64,000 nt of DNA from Diaphorobacter sp. HDW4A (GTDB lineage Bacteria > Pseudomonadota > Gammaproteobacteria > Burkholderiales > Burkholderiaceae_C), in contig NZ_CP049910.1 in the NCBI RefSeq assembly GCF_011305995.1, positions 1,240,001-1,304,000 on the forward strand. Direction: 5' to 3'. Shown here in pieces: positions 45,371-57,300 of the stretch. Every line of letters starts with the position of its first letter. Within the stretch, counting starts at the first letter, position 1. Both the position numbers and the translations under genes were made by a program. Under the pieces are notes generated by a model. That model was not told the origin of the DNA, searched no databases, and worked only from the letters and a program-made list of their open reading frames with translations.

Positions 45371-46639
45371 ATGGCTTTCACCATGACTTCTTCTCGCGAA
45401 TTTTTCGATGCGCTGGAAACGCGCAGCGCCGACCAGCGAATGGCGGAGCAACTCGCTGCGCTGCGCTCGGTTTTGACGGCGGCGCAGGCGGCCGCTCCTG
45501 CGCTGGCGGATGTGTTGAAGGACGTTGACCCATCGCAGCTGCGCGATGTCGACGCGCTCTCGAGCATTCCCATCACGCGCAAGTCCGAGCTGTTTGCGAG
45601 GCAGCGTGCGGGTCTGCGGCGCGAACCGTTCGGGGGGTATTCCACGCTCTGCAAAGGCCCTGGAATGCCGCGCCTGTTTGCCTCCCCAGGCCCGATCTAC
45701 GAGCCGCAGGGCGTGCGACCGGACTATTGGCGCATGGGCCGTGCGTTGCATGCCGCGCGCTTTCGTGCCGATGATCTGGTGCACAACGCCTTCAGCTACC
45801 ACATGACGCCTGGCGCGTTCATGTTCGAAGCGGGCGCGCATGCGCTTGGATGCACCGTGTTCCCCGCCGGTGTCGGGCAGACGGAGCAGCAGATCGCAGC
45901 CATGCAGGAGCTGAGGCCCGATGCCTATTGCGGAACGCCGAGCTTTTTGCGCATCCTGCTCGAGAAGAGCCGTGCGCAAGGGCTTGAGCTGCCCGGGCTG
46001 CGTGTCGCCTCCGTGAGCGGGGAGGCCTGTCCGGCCAGTCAAGTCGAGTGGCTCAGGAACCATGGGGTGGATGCATTCCAGACTTATGCCACGGCTGACC
46101 TCGGCCTGATTGCTTATGAAACCGTGGCGCGCGAAGGCTTTGTGCTCGACGAGCAGGTCATCGTCCAGATCGTGCAGCCCGGTACGTCCCACGTGGTTGC
46201 GGACGGCGAAGTCGGAGAGGTCGTCGTGACCGTGCTGAACCCGGACTATCCACTTATCCGCTTCTCGACCGGCGATCTCTCCGCCATGCTGCCCGGTGAC
46301 TGCCCCACCGGTAGAACCGCTCCACGCCTCGAAGGCTGGCTCGGCCGGGCGGATCAGTCCGCCAAAGTGCGCGGTATGTTTGTGCACCCGACGCACATTG
46401 ACCAGATCGCCCAGCGCGTGCCTCAAGTGCAGAGGTGTCGTTTGGTCATCAGCCATTCCGATGCTGGCGACCACGTAGCCCTGCAGGTGGAGTCGCTGGA
46501 GCAAGGGGCGGCATTTGTGCTGCTCATCACGACCGTGTTCAGAGACATCACCCGACTGCGTGCCGAGGTACAACTGGTTCCTTCGGGCAGCCTTCTCTTG
46601 GACGGCCGGAAGGTGGTGGACGAGCGGACTTTCTCGTAG
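45371..46639 (+). CDS. PaaK-like (phenylacetate-CoA ligase family) protein with an atypical P-loop
   Basis: The protein has about 422 residues from the ATG at 45371; the ATG at 45383 and the TTG at 45335 are other possible starts. The overall plan follows PaaK: DVDALSSIPITRKSELF, NAFSYHMTPGAFMFEAGAHALG, VFPAGVGQTEQQI, SGEACPAS, FQTYATADLG and FSTGDLSAML. The nucleotide-binding loop that reads SSGTTGKP in PaaK is here RLFASPGPIYEPQG. So either a divergent loop still binds ATP or the protein has another role. It closes the TetR-mutase-ligase-Liv operon. Confidence 0.8.
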   Translation: MAFTMTSSREFFDALETRSADQRMAEQLAALRSVLTAAQAAAPALADVLKDVDPSQLRDVDALSSIPITRKSELFARQRAGLRREPFGGYSTLCKGPGMPRLFASPGPIYEPQGVRPDYWRMGRALHAARFRADDLVHNAFSYHMTPGAFMFEAGAHALGCTVFPAGVGQTEQQIAAMQELRPDAYCGTPSFLRILLEKSRAQGLELPGLRVASVSGEACPASQVEWLRNHGVDAFQTYATADLGLIAYETVAREGFVLDEQVIVQIVQPGTSHVVADGEVGEVVVTVLNPDYPLIRFSTGDLSAMLPGDCPTGRTAPRLEGWLGRADQSAKVRGMFVHPTHIDQIAQRVPQVQRCRLVISHSDAGDHVALQVESLEQGAAFVLLITTVFRDITRLRAEVQLVPSGSLLLDGRKVVDERTFS

Positions 46640-48209
46640 CGACTGGCTGATGGAGACTGGGGTTGATCCTCTTGCCCACTCGGTCACTCCCGGATGCCGA
46701 GCAGGAGGAGGGGGATCTGACGAAAAGCTTGACCACGCTGTGCGCGAAGCCAGTCGGGATATGTTGAAGGAAGAGCGAATTGATGCAGCCCTCAAAGGGT
46801 TCCATCGGCTTGAACCAACAGTGGTGCGCGCATTGGGCGAACAATGCCGAAGATGGTTGTTCGACGACCTTCGGGGTAAGACGGAGGTCGCGCGAGTCTG
46901 GCGTGGCCTCGGAGCGAACATGCAGCTCACCCGAGGAGTCGAAAATTCAGCCCCACGACATATCGAACAGCAGCAAGAGGCGTCGCAGTGCGCGCAAGGC
47001 CGTGAGGTCAACGTCGAGGCCGTTGTTTTCAAAAAGATTTCCAGGCCCAAGCAGGACTTCTGCTGAAAGGTGGTTGGCGTTGTATACCGTCTCACGACTA
47101 GCGGGAAGATACTGGATCGCCATATTCAGCGTCAAAAGGTGACTGAAGGGGTGTCGCTCCCACGCACTCCACGAGGATCGCTAAGATGATTGGAGTGGCA
47201 GCAATGAGCATCCGCGCCAGCAAAGCGCTGTCTGACGAAATCCAACTCAGTCACTCATGAGATGGAAGATGACCTTCTCTGACGTGTCCCTTGGGAAAGC
47301 GCGCAACTCTTCTCATGTCGGAGCGTTTGGCCTTCCCGCCAGGCGCGACCGCGGAGCGAATGTCGCTGTGTTTGACTAGATCGAGCAGAAGGACGCCTCG
47401 CTGCGTTGCCTTCTATGCAGGAGTGAGATGGCGACATTTGCACCCGTGTTGCAGCCTCAAGTGAGATGGACGGTCCACCGAAGAATCAGACTCTCTCGGT
47501 AACTATAGCCCCGCTCCCTGCTTCGCACTTGTTCCCGTCTTGACCGGTGCAGGAGTCACTTGAGTTTGAATCAATTGGGGTTCTATTCCCATTTTTTACA
47601 TATTGGAAATACTTGCTGAGGCACTGTGGTACGTCTTGGCTTTTCTTTTTCCAATGTTTTGAATTTGTATGCCGCAGATCTGCATGTGTAAAAAATTTGA
47701 ATGATTTCTCACGCCGGAATATGGATAAATATCAAGTCAGGCGTTAATTTGACGGTGGTTAACGAATGGTGGGTCGCGTGATATTGGGTGGATTGGTTTA
47801 TTGAGTTGACTATTGATTCAATTGACACTATTTATGCGATTCCTTCGGCATTATTGAATGACAGGGGCTTGTGTTGAGGCGGTTATTGCGAAACAAGTGC
47901 TGATGTCTTGGTTGGGATGGCTTCTCAGGATCGCTGTTGCCTCATGGATTTTTTCGGTGAAAAAATTCGCGTTGAATTTGTTTTTTCGTTTCGACGAGTG
48001 CGCGTGAAGGGAAATGTGAAAATTTCGTGAAATATTTTCATTGATTATTTTGCATGTTGTTTCCTGCAAGTTTTACCTTTCTCAAGTGAAGTGCTTTGCA
48101 TCTTTGGTGTGCTGTATTTTTGAATTATCTTCTACCTGTTTTTTAGGGCGATATATGTTCTGTAGGGTAGGGTTGAATGATATTTGAATTTAAGAATGAA
48201 TGATGTTCT
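46640..48209. other. Gene-poor region before the giant adhesin
   Basis: I find no gene I can support in these 1.57 kb. Open frames on both strands at 46.5-47.1 kb overlap one another and show no family resemblance. From about 47,540 the DNA becomes AT-rich. A possible sigma-70 promoter is TTGACT (47806-47811), 17 bases, TATTTA (47829-47834), which would give a leader of nearly 480 bases. The change in composition suggests that the adhesin and its leader have a different history from the liv operon. Confidence 0.5.
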
Positions 48210-48247
48210 AAGGCGAATTCATTCAAATGGATGGGACTCGCCTTTTT
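48210..48247 (+). terminator. Hairpin with T-run in the adhesin leader (terminator or attenuator)
   Basis: AAGGCGA (48210-48216) pairs with TCGCCTT (48238-48244). Inside it ATTCAT pairs with ATGGAT around a TCAA loop with one G-T wobble, leaving a five-base bulge. A T-run spans 48243-48247. It lies 64 bases before the start codon, so it either stops upstream transcription or attenuates the adhesin mRNA. Confidence 0.55.
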
Positions 48248-48259
48248 GTATTCGGATGT

Positions 48260-48279
48260 GTTTTATTTTGCGATAAAAC
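48260..48279 (+). promoter_or_regulatory. Second leader hairpin upstream of the adhesin
   Basis: GTTTTAT (48260-48266) and ATAAAAC (48273-48279) form a perfect seven-base stem with loop TTTGCG, 31 bases before the start codon and just before the Shine-Dalgarno sequence. It is AT-rich and weak alone. A regulatory role is only suggested by its place. Confidence 0.4.
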
Positions 48280-48310
48280 GAGAGAAATCTTTAGATTTAC
48301 GGGAGAAAAA

Positions 48311-51300
48311 ATGACTGGATCAGTGCAAACGGTAGATGTTTCTGTTGTTGGCAAGAAAACCGCCGTATCGAGGTACGGAGTGGGCTCTGATGTGAACTTG
48401 AAAGAGGCATCTGTTGTGCAGCTCAATGTCACGCGCGCCGATATCAAGGATGTCGCGCGACAGGGGAACGATCTGCTCGTCACCCTGAGCAATGGTCAGG
48501 TCGTCACCGTGCGAAGCTACTTTTTGAAACTGGACGGTCTTCAAAGCAGCCTGGTACTGGAGGATGACCTTGAGGGGCTGTGGCAGTTGAACTTGGGCGG
48601 TGGTGCCGATGCGTCTGGTTCCGTGCCATTCGGCTTTACCAGCCTCCAGTCGATCGACCCGTTGCTGTCGGAGCCAGGCCCGTCGGATGAGCGCGATGCG
48701 GTGTTGGGTGTCTGGCATGCAGCACTGGCTGCTTTGACTATCGGAGCCATGATGCACGATGGCAATGGTTCACATGAACAACCCGTTAAACCAAATGTGC
48801 CGCAGGTGGACCCTGTCAATGGAGTCGACCCCATCATCGGCATAGCCGATCCCGGTACAACGGTCCGGGTCACCATGCCTGACGGCTCCACGGCCACAGC
48901 AACAGTCGGCTCGGATGGCCGGTTCTCGGTTCCCAATCCCGGTTTGAAGGATCACGACGAAATCACGGTGGTCGCGGTCAGCTCGGAGGGTGTCGACAGC
49001 GATCCAGTGACGGTGGTGGTGGATGCGAAGGCTCCTGACGCGCCGGTGGTCGAACCCGTCAATGCGACGGATCCCATTGTAGGACACGCGGAACCCGGCT
49101 CGACCGTGACCGTGAAGCTCCCCAGTGGATCGACGTTGTCGGCGGTCGTCGATACGGACGGCAATTTCACGATCCCCAATCAAGGATTGCACGACGGTGA
49201 CACGATTTCGGTGACGGCGACTGATGCCGCCGGAAATGTCAGCGATGCGACGAAAGTGGTGGTGGATGGTCTGGCACCCGCCTTGACGATCACGGACGAT
49301 GTGGCTGGCATTGTCGGAGCCGACGGCTCCGTCACCTTCACTTTCACGTTCAGCGAAAACGTCAAGAATTTTGATGCCAGCAAGGTGCAGGTGTCAGGCG
49401 GTGTTGCGGGTCAATTCGTGGCGATCAGCGGTTCGGTCTATGCCTTGGTCGTCACGCAGAATGAGACAGCGAGCGGTGAGGTCAAGGTCACCGTGCCTGC
49501 GGGTGCTGCACAGGATGCGGCCGGCAACCCGAGTACGGCTGCCGAGGCGAGTCAGTTCGTCGACACGGTTGCGCCGGCGAAAGGCTCCCTGTATGACATC
49601 GTGCTGATGGATGATGTCGGCTCGGTCACGGGCGAGATCAAGTCGGGTGATCAGACCGATGACAGCAAGCCAACCTTTACCGGCAAGGCCAATCCGAAGG
49701 AGGTGGCGCTGGTTCAGATCTACGACAACGGCAAAGTCATTGGCAATGCCGTCGTGCAAGCCGATGGTACCTGGAGCTTCGAGCCCAAGCTGCCGCTGGC
49801 GTCGGGTCCGCACAGTTTCCAGGCTGAACCCATCGATGCCGCAGGCAATGTGGGTGAACAGACTGATGCACTGCCGTTCGAACTGGACGGCCCTGCACCT
49901 GCGGCACCCGCCATCACGGGTGTCTACGACGACGCTGGCACCATCACTGGAAACATCCAGAAGGGTTATCCCACAGACGACACGAAGCCGACGTTGGAAG
50001 GTACGGGGACTCCGGGCACGGTTGTCAAAGTGTGGGATGGTTCCGTTCTGGTTGGCAGCACGGAAGTTGATGCGAATGGCAACTGGGTGATTGTCACGGA
50101 CGCATTGGGCGATGGCGAACACAAGCTCACGGCGACTGCCACCGATGGTGCGGGACAGGTGAGCCCATCCACGGGTGAGTACCTCGTTCTGGTCGATACC
50201 ACCCCCCCGGCCACGCCCGACATGCCCAGCGCATACGACGATGGCAAGGTCGTTGCAGGACCGGGTTCCGAGGATGTGACGCTGAGCACAGCCAATCCTG
50301 TTCTGTCTGGCAAGGGCGAGTCCGGCGAAAAGGTGTCGCTCTACGACAAGGGGAGCCTCATCGGCACGACCACGGTCGGCACGGATGGCGCTTGGACCTA
50401 TGTTCCCGCGACCGGCTTGACCCAAGGGACGCACGAAATCACGGTCACTCTCACGGACAAGGCCGGCAACACCAGCGCGCCAAGCGATGGCCTCAACTTT
50501 ACGATTGACACCAGCACCGAACCTCTGACCATTTCCTATGCGCAGGACGACGTTGCTCCGTTGATCGAACCGGTGCCCAATGGCGGATCGACGGACGATG
50601 TCACGCCGACACTGGTTGGCATTGCCCCTGCAGGTTCGACCGTGACGGTCCATGAAGGCGACAAGGTGCTGGGAACCGCACTGACGGATGCCAACGGTCA
50701 CTGGAGCCTCGCGCTGCCCGAGCAAGGCGAAGGGACCCACAACTATGTGGCCCAAGCCCAGAATGCAGCAGGAACGCAACTTACCGCCAAATTCGATCTG
50801 ACGATCGATGTCACGGCTCCGACCGTCCCCGCCATCGAAGCTGTAGGTGACGACGTTGGCACAGTGCAAGTGGATCTGGCGGCGGGTGCATCGACCGATG
50901 ACACGACGCCGACGATCCATGGCAACGGCGCCGCTGGCGAACAGATCAACATCTATGACAACGGCATGCTCATTGGCAGCACAGAGGTTGGCGGTGATGG
51001 CAACTGGCACTACACGGTCAATCCTCCCCTGACCACCGAGGGCGAACATGTATTGACCGCCACCGCAGTGGATTCAGTTGGCAACGAGAGTTCCGCCAGC
51101 GAGCCGTTCGTGATCACGCTGGATGTCACGCCTCCCGATGTGAGCAAGGTTGAACTGAGCGTGGAAAAGGTTGCTGGTGACGACTACGTGAACATCGCGG
51201 AGTCGCAGGGCAACATGACACTGACAGGCAAGCTGCAGAATGTGCCGAGCGACGTGGTCGGTTCGAAGGTCATTGTGACCGTCGGTGGCGCGGACTATGA

Positions 51301-54300
51301 AGCGACGCTGAGCGGCGACACATGGACCGCAAGCGTTCCAGGAAGTGTCCTGGCGGCGGGAGGGGATGGCTTGGCGACGCTTGTGGTCGAAGCCATATTG
51401 AGCGACGCCGCGGGCAATTCCGCGCAATTGCAGGTCTCACACGACTACACGGTGGACACGACCACGATCCCGACCGAATGGGAAGACGTGGCGGCGGCGC
51501 TATGGGACGACGTGGACCCGGTGCAAGGCGAGATCATCTCGGGCATGGCCACCAATGACTCCAAGCCTGTCTACAAAGGTATTGCCTCGGCGAGCGCCGG
51601 TGTCGCCTATGTCGAAATTCTGGATCATGGTGTCGTCATCGGGCAGGCCCAGGTTCAGCCGGATGGTTCGTGGTCCTTCGAGCCCGATGTGGCACTGAGC
51701 AAGGGTGATCACGAATTCCAAGCGCGTCCGGCGGATGCGGCCGGAAATACCGGCGTGGCGACAACGGCAGTTGACTTTATCGTCGAAGGCCCGCAGCCTC
51801 AACCGCCCGCCATCGAAGATGTCCAGGACAACGTGGGCACCGTCACCGGAAACATCCAGAAGGGCGTTCCCACCGATGATGCTTCCCCCACACTGTCGGG
51901 AACGGCCGAGCGTGGCACGGTTGTCAAGGTCTTTGACGTGGTGGATGGCAATCGCGTGCAAGTGGGCGAGACCGCCGTCAACGACGCGGGCCAATGGACC
52001 ATTGAAGTTTCTGCGCTTGCCGATGGCGCTCACCATCTGATCGCTACCGCGACGGATGCCGCAGGTCAGGAAAGCGATGCGACAGGCGAGTACCTCGTGC
52101 AAGTTGATACGAGTGTCCCAACGACATCGATGGCACCAGTCGCGCTCGACAATGTCGGTGACCAGACCGGCCCGATCAACTCCGGCGACATCACCGACGA
52201 TGCGAATCCCGAGTTCAAGGGCACGGCGGAGGTGGGCACGCTCGTCAAGATCTACGACAACGACAAGCTGATTGGCTCGACGACCGCGGGCACCAATGGT
52301 GAGTGGAGCTACACACCGGCGAGTGGACTGGCGGACGGCGAACACAGCATCACCGTGACGCTGACTGACGCCGCCGGCAACGCCAGCTTGGCGAGCGATC
52401 CGCTGACTTTCGGTGTCAATACGGAAGGGCTTGAACTGGTCGTCCAACAGGTTCTGGATGATCAGGGCGATGTGGTCGGCCTGATCGCCAACGGCGGATC
52501 GACGGACGACCCGACACCGACTTTCGTGGGCAAGGCCACACCTGGCGCAACGCTGACGATATTCGAAGGTAGCAACGCGCTGGTCAGCAGCGTGGCAGAT
52601 GCCAATGGCAACTGGACCTTGTCCCTGCCAGAGCAGAGCGACGGTGCGCACGCCTATGTGGTCAGCGCCATCAGCACATCAGGCAATACCGTCACCGAGC
52701 AGTTCACGTTGACCGTGGATACTGCGGCTCCACCCGCCCCGAGCATCGGTGGCGTGACGGATGACGTCGGCAGCAATCAGGGGCCGCTGACCAACGGTGG
52801 AGTGACCGACGACACGACACCGACGCTGGCTGGAATAGGCACGGCAAGTGAAACGATCAACGTCTACGACAACGGCAGCCTGGTGGGTAGCACTACAGTC
52901 GACGCCAATGGCAACTGGACACTCACGCTCAACCCGGCTCTCACGAGCGAGGGGGCGCATGAGCTGACGGCCACCAGCGTCGATGCGGTGGGCAACGAGA
53001 GTTCCTCCAGCGAGCCGTTCGTGGTCAATCTGGATGTCACGCCTCCCGATGTCACCAACGTGCATTTGACGGTGAACACTGTGACTGAGGACAACATCGT
53101 CAACGCGGCGGAGTCCGCGCTGGATGTGACCTTGACTGGAACCATCAGCGGCGTCCCGTCCGATGTGGTTGCCACCAAGGTCGACGTCGTCGTCAATGGC
53201 AAGCACTACGAAGGTGTCGTCAACGGTGACGCGTGGAGCGTGAGCGTTCCCGGCAGCGCACTGGTCGCCGATTCCGACAGTCAACTGGAGGTCGGTGCCA
53301 AGTTCGTGGACGCTGCGGGCAATAGTGCTCAAAAGACGTCGACCCAGATCTATGTCGTTGACACGACTGCGCCCAATCCCAATGACATCCTGTTCGATCA
53401 CGCCTTGATGGATGACGTTGGTGACAAGCAAGGTGAAATCCTTGCCGGCGATGTGACCGATGACAGCAAGCCCACTTACCAAGGGAAGACTGTCGCGAGC
53501 GAGGTTGCCAAGGTTCTGGTGTTGGACAATGGCTTGGTGATTGCCGAGGGCACGGTGCAAGCCGATGGTTCATGGTCTGCCGAACCCAAGACTGCGTTGG
53601 GCGCGGGGCCGCACAGCTTCCAACTGCAAGCGGTGGATGCTGCCGGCAATGCCAGCTTGCCGACAGACGCACTGGATTTCACCGTGGCAGGTGCAGCACC
53701 GCAGGCACCATCGATCACGGGGGTATACGACGACATGGGTGCCAACATCCAGCCGAATCAACCGACCAACGATGCCACTCCGATGCTGGAGGGCACGGCG
53801 ACGCTGGGCACCGAAGTGAAGGTCTACGAGATCACTACAGACGGCGAACGCATACTGGTGGGTAGTGCGACGGTGGACGGACAGGGCCAGTGGAGCATCA
53901 ACACGGAGAACCTGTCGGATGGCATCCACAACCTGATCGCCACCGCGACGGATGGTGCGGGGCAGGAGAGCGTCGCGACCGGTGTTTATCCGGTGAGCGT
54001 GGACACGATCGCGCCCGATCAGCCTGGTATGGTGCAGGCCATCGATGGGACAGGCGACAAGACAGGTGCGTTGGTCGACGGCGAAACCACCGATGACTCC
54101 ACGCCCGAATTCAAGGGTTCGGGGGAGGCAGGAACCACGGTCACTGTGTACGACGGCAGCGTGGTGGTCGGCTCCGCGACGGTGGGCGAGAGTGGGCAAT
54201 GGAGCCTGACGCCCGCAAAGGGCCTCGAGCAAGGCAATCACAGCATCACGGTGACGCTGATGGACGAGGCGGGCAACATTAGCCAGCCAAGTGAGCCGCT

Positions 54301-57300
54301 CGCGTTCAGCGTGGGTACTGAGGGCGTCGAGCTATTGATCGATCAGGTTCTCGACGATCAGGGTGACATCAAGGGCCCCATCGCCAACGGTGGCTTTACT
54401 GATGACAAGATACCGACTTTCGTCGGCAAGGCAACGGCCGGTGCAATGGTGACGATTCTGGAGGGAAGCACGCCTTTGACGAGTATCGTGGCCGATGCTG
54501 ACGGCAACTGGAGTGTGTCGCTACCCGAGCAAGGCGAGGGTGCGCACGCCTACACGATCAACGCGCTGAGCGTCTCGGGCAACACGGCTACCGCGCAGTT
54601 CGCGTTGACCGTGGACGTGACTGTCCCTGAGCCTCCGAGCATCGGTGGCGTAGGGGATGACGTGGGCACGGTGCAGGGGCCGATGACGAATGGCGGCGTG
54701 ACGGACGACACGACACCATCTCTGAGTGGTTCGGGCACGCCGGGCGACACGATCAACGTCCACGACAATGGCAGTCTGGTGGGCAGCACGACGGTCGGCA
54801 CGGACGGCAATTGGGCCTATACGGTGAATCCTGCCTTCACGAACGAAGGCGAGCATGAGTTGACCGCCACCAGCATCGATGTCGTGGGCAACGAGAGCAC
54901 TGCCAGCGGATCTTTCGTGATCCAACTGGACGTCACCCCCCCCGACACCAGCAATGTTCAGCTGATGGTGAATCCTGTCACGGACGACAACGTGATCAAC
55001 GGGACGGAGCAGACGACTGACATCACGCTGAGCGGCACGCTCTCCAATCTACCTGCTGATGTAGCGGCATCCATCGTTTCCGTGAATGTCAACGACAAGA
55101 CGTACGACGCGGTCTTGGATGGCAACTCGTGGAGCGTAGTCGTTGCCGGCTCTGAGCTTGTGACGGATCCCGACCACAAGTTCGAAGTGACGGCGATGCT
55201 GAGTGACGCAGCCGGCAATACGGCCCAGATCGTGAGCGATCAGTCCTATGAGACCAAGCTCGCAGGGCCAGCGGCGTCCACCATTCACAACGTTGTGGTG
55301 ACTGATGACATTGGCGACATCACCGGAGCGATTACGAATGGCGGAATCACGGATGACACCAAGCCGACCGTTACCGGCAACGCAGACTATCCGGAGGTGG
55401 CGAGGGTGGACGTGCTCGACAACGGGGAGGTGATCGGTCACGCCACGGTGAACAGCGATGGCACCTGGAGTTTCGAGCCTGCAGAGGCCTTGGACGTCGG
55501 CGATCACAGCCTCCAATTCCGTCCGGTGGATGCCGCCGGAAATGTTGGTGAATCGACGACAGCGATTGCATTTGAGTTGGCGGGCGATGCCCCGGAGCCT
55601 CCAGTCATTGGTGGCATGGATGGAGAAGATCTGACTGGCACCGAGGACCAAGCAGTGACCGACGTCACGACCAATGGCGTGGTCGACGCATCCACCGATG
55701 CGGTCGACACTTCCACGGAGTCGGGGGATGCCATCTCCGAAACGGAAGACATTACCACTAGCGCGGAGGACAGCGTTACCAAGGTGGAGGAAGCGGCCAC
55801 GGATGTGGATGGGACCGTCATGGCCGGGACAGGAAACGCCATCGCCAACACAGATGAATCGGCCACCGCATTGGCGGATACGGTCACCCCCGAGGGGGAA
55901 ACAGCAAATACGGTCGGACAAACGGAGCCAGCGGTTGACAACGAGTTGATCGTCGGCGATCTGATCGTGGCAGAGAACCTTTTGAACACCGATCAGGTGA
56001 TAACACAAGCAGACATGAAAACGGAGAATGCAATGGAATCTGCAACTACACGCGCTCAATCTGTCGCCACTCTGGTGACGAACGACACCACACCAACCCT
56101 GAAGGGAACCGCTGTCGCGGGAACGACGGTGAAGCTCTATGACATAAGTGCCGATGGCACAAAGGTGCTGGTGGGCAGCACCATCGCCAGCGCTCAAGGC
56201 ACGTGGACCATCACATCCACGTTGCTCACCGAGAGCACGCACAGCTTCATCGCTACATCGACGGACGCGGCAGGGCAGATCAGCGCACCATCGGTGTCGT
56301 TCCAGCTGATCGTCGATATTACACCGCCGGTCAAGCCTGCCGTCGCGCAGATCATGGACAACGCGGGCGATGTTGTCGGCGCAGTGAGCAACGGCGGGGT
56401 CACGGACGACGCCAACGCCGTCATCAAGGGCACCGGCGAAGTCGGTGCCAAGGTCAAAGTCTACGATAATGGCAAGCTCGTCGGCACGGCCGTCGTCGAT
56501 GCCGAGGGAGAGTGGAGCCTGCAGCCGACCACGGCGCTGGCTGAGGGCAACCACAGCATCACCACGACCCAGACGGACAAGGCAGGTAACGTTAGCGCGA
56601 GCAGCGATGCGGCAACGTTCATGCTTGATACCACACCAGTGACTCTGACCGTCTCTCAAGTGACGGACGATGTGGGCACCGTCACGGGTGAAATCGTCAG
56701 TGGTGCGGCCACGGACGATGCAAAGCCTACTTTCACAGGGCTGGCCACCGCAGGATCCACGGTGACGATCTATGAAGCGGATCAAGCCATCCTCAGCACC
56801 ACAGCAGACGCCAAGGGTCAATGGACCATTGAACTGCCCCAGCAGGCCGATGGAGTGCACGTATACACAGTGCAAGCAGTCAACGCGTCCGGCAACGTTG
56901 CGAAATCAGAATTCAGCCTAGAGGTCGACACGACGGCTCCCGTGGTTCCTGAGATCGACGGTGCGACTGACAACGTCGGCCCTGATCAGGGTATGCTGGT
57001 GAGCGGCTCAATGACCGACGATGCTACACCCACACTGACCGGTACGGGCACGCCTGGCAGCAACATCATCATCGAGGACAACGGCAATCAGATTGGTACC
57101 GTGGTCGTGGACGGTGAAGGCCATTGGAGCTACACGGTCGAACCTCCGCTGACGGAAGGCGAGCATGAAATCACCGCCACGGGCGTGGATGCCGTCGGCA
57201 ACGAAAGCGAACCGAGCGTGGACTTCACCTTCACGCTAGACACGACACCTCCGTCCGTGGCCAACACGAAGCTGAGCGTGAACAACGTCACGGACGACAA

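Noticed and set aside
46515..47135. Possible genes on both strands after the PaaK-like gene
   Set aside because: Overlapping frames, no recognisable domain, no consistent codon bias and no good start signals.
48227..48310. Earlier start for the giant adhesin
   Set aside because: That stretch forms two leader hairpins and encodes no family sequence; GGGAG precedes the ATG at 48311.
47806..48310. c-di-GMP riboswitch before the adhesin
   Set aside because: The conserved GEMM core sequences are not visible; only plain hairpins are.
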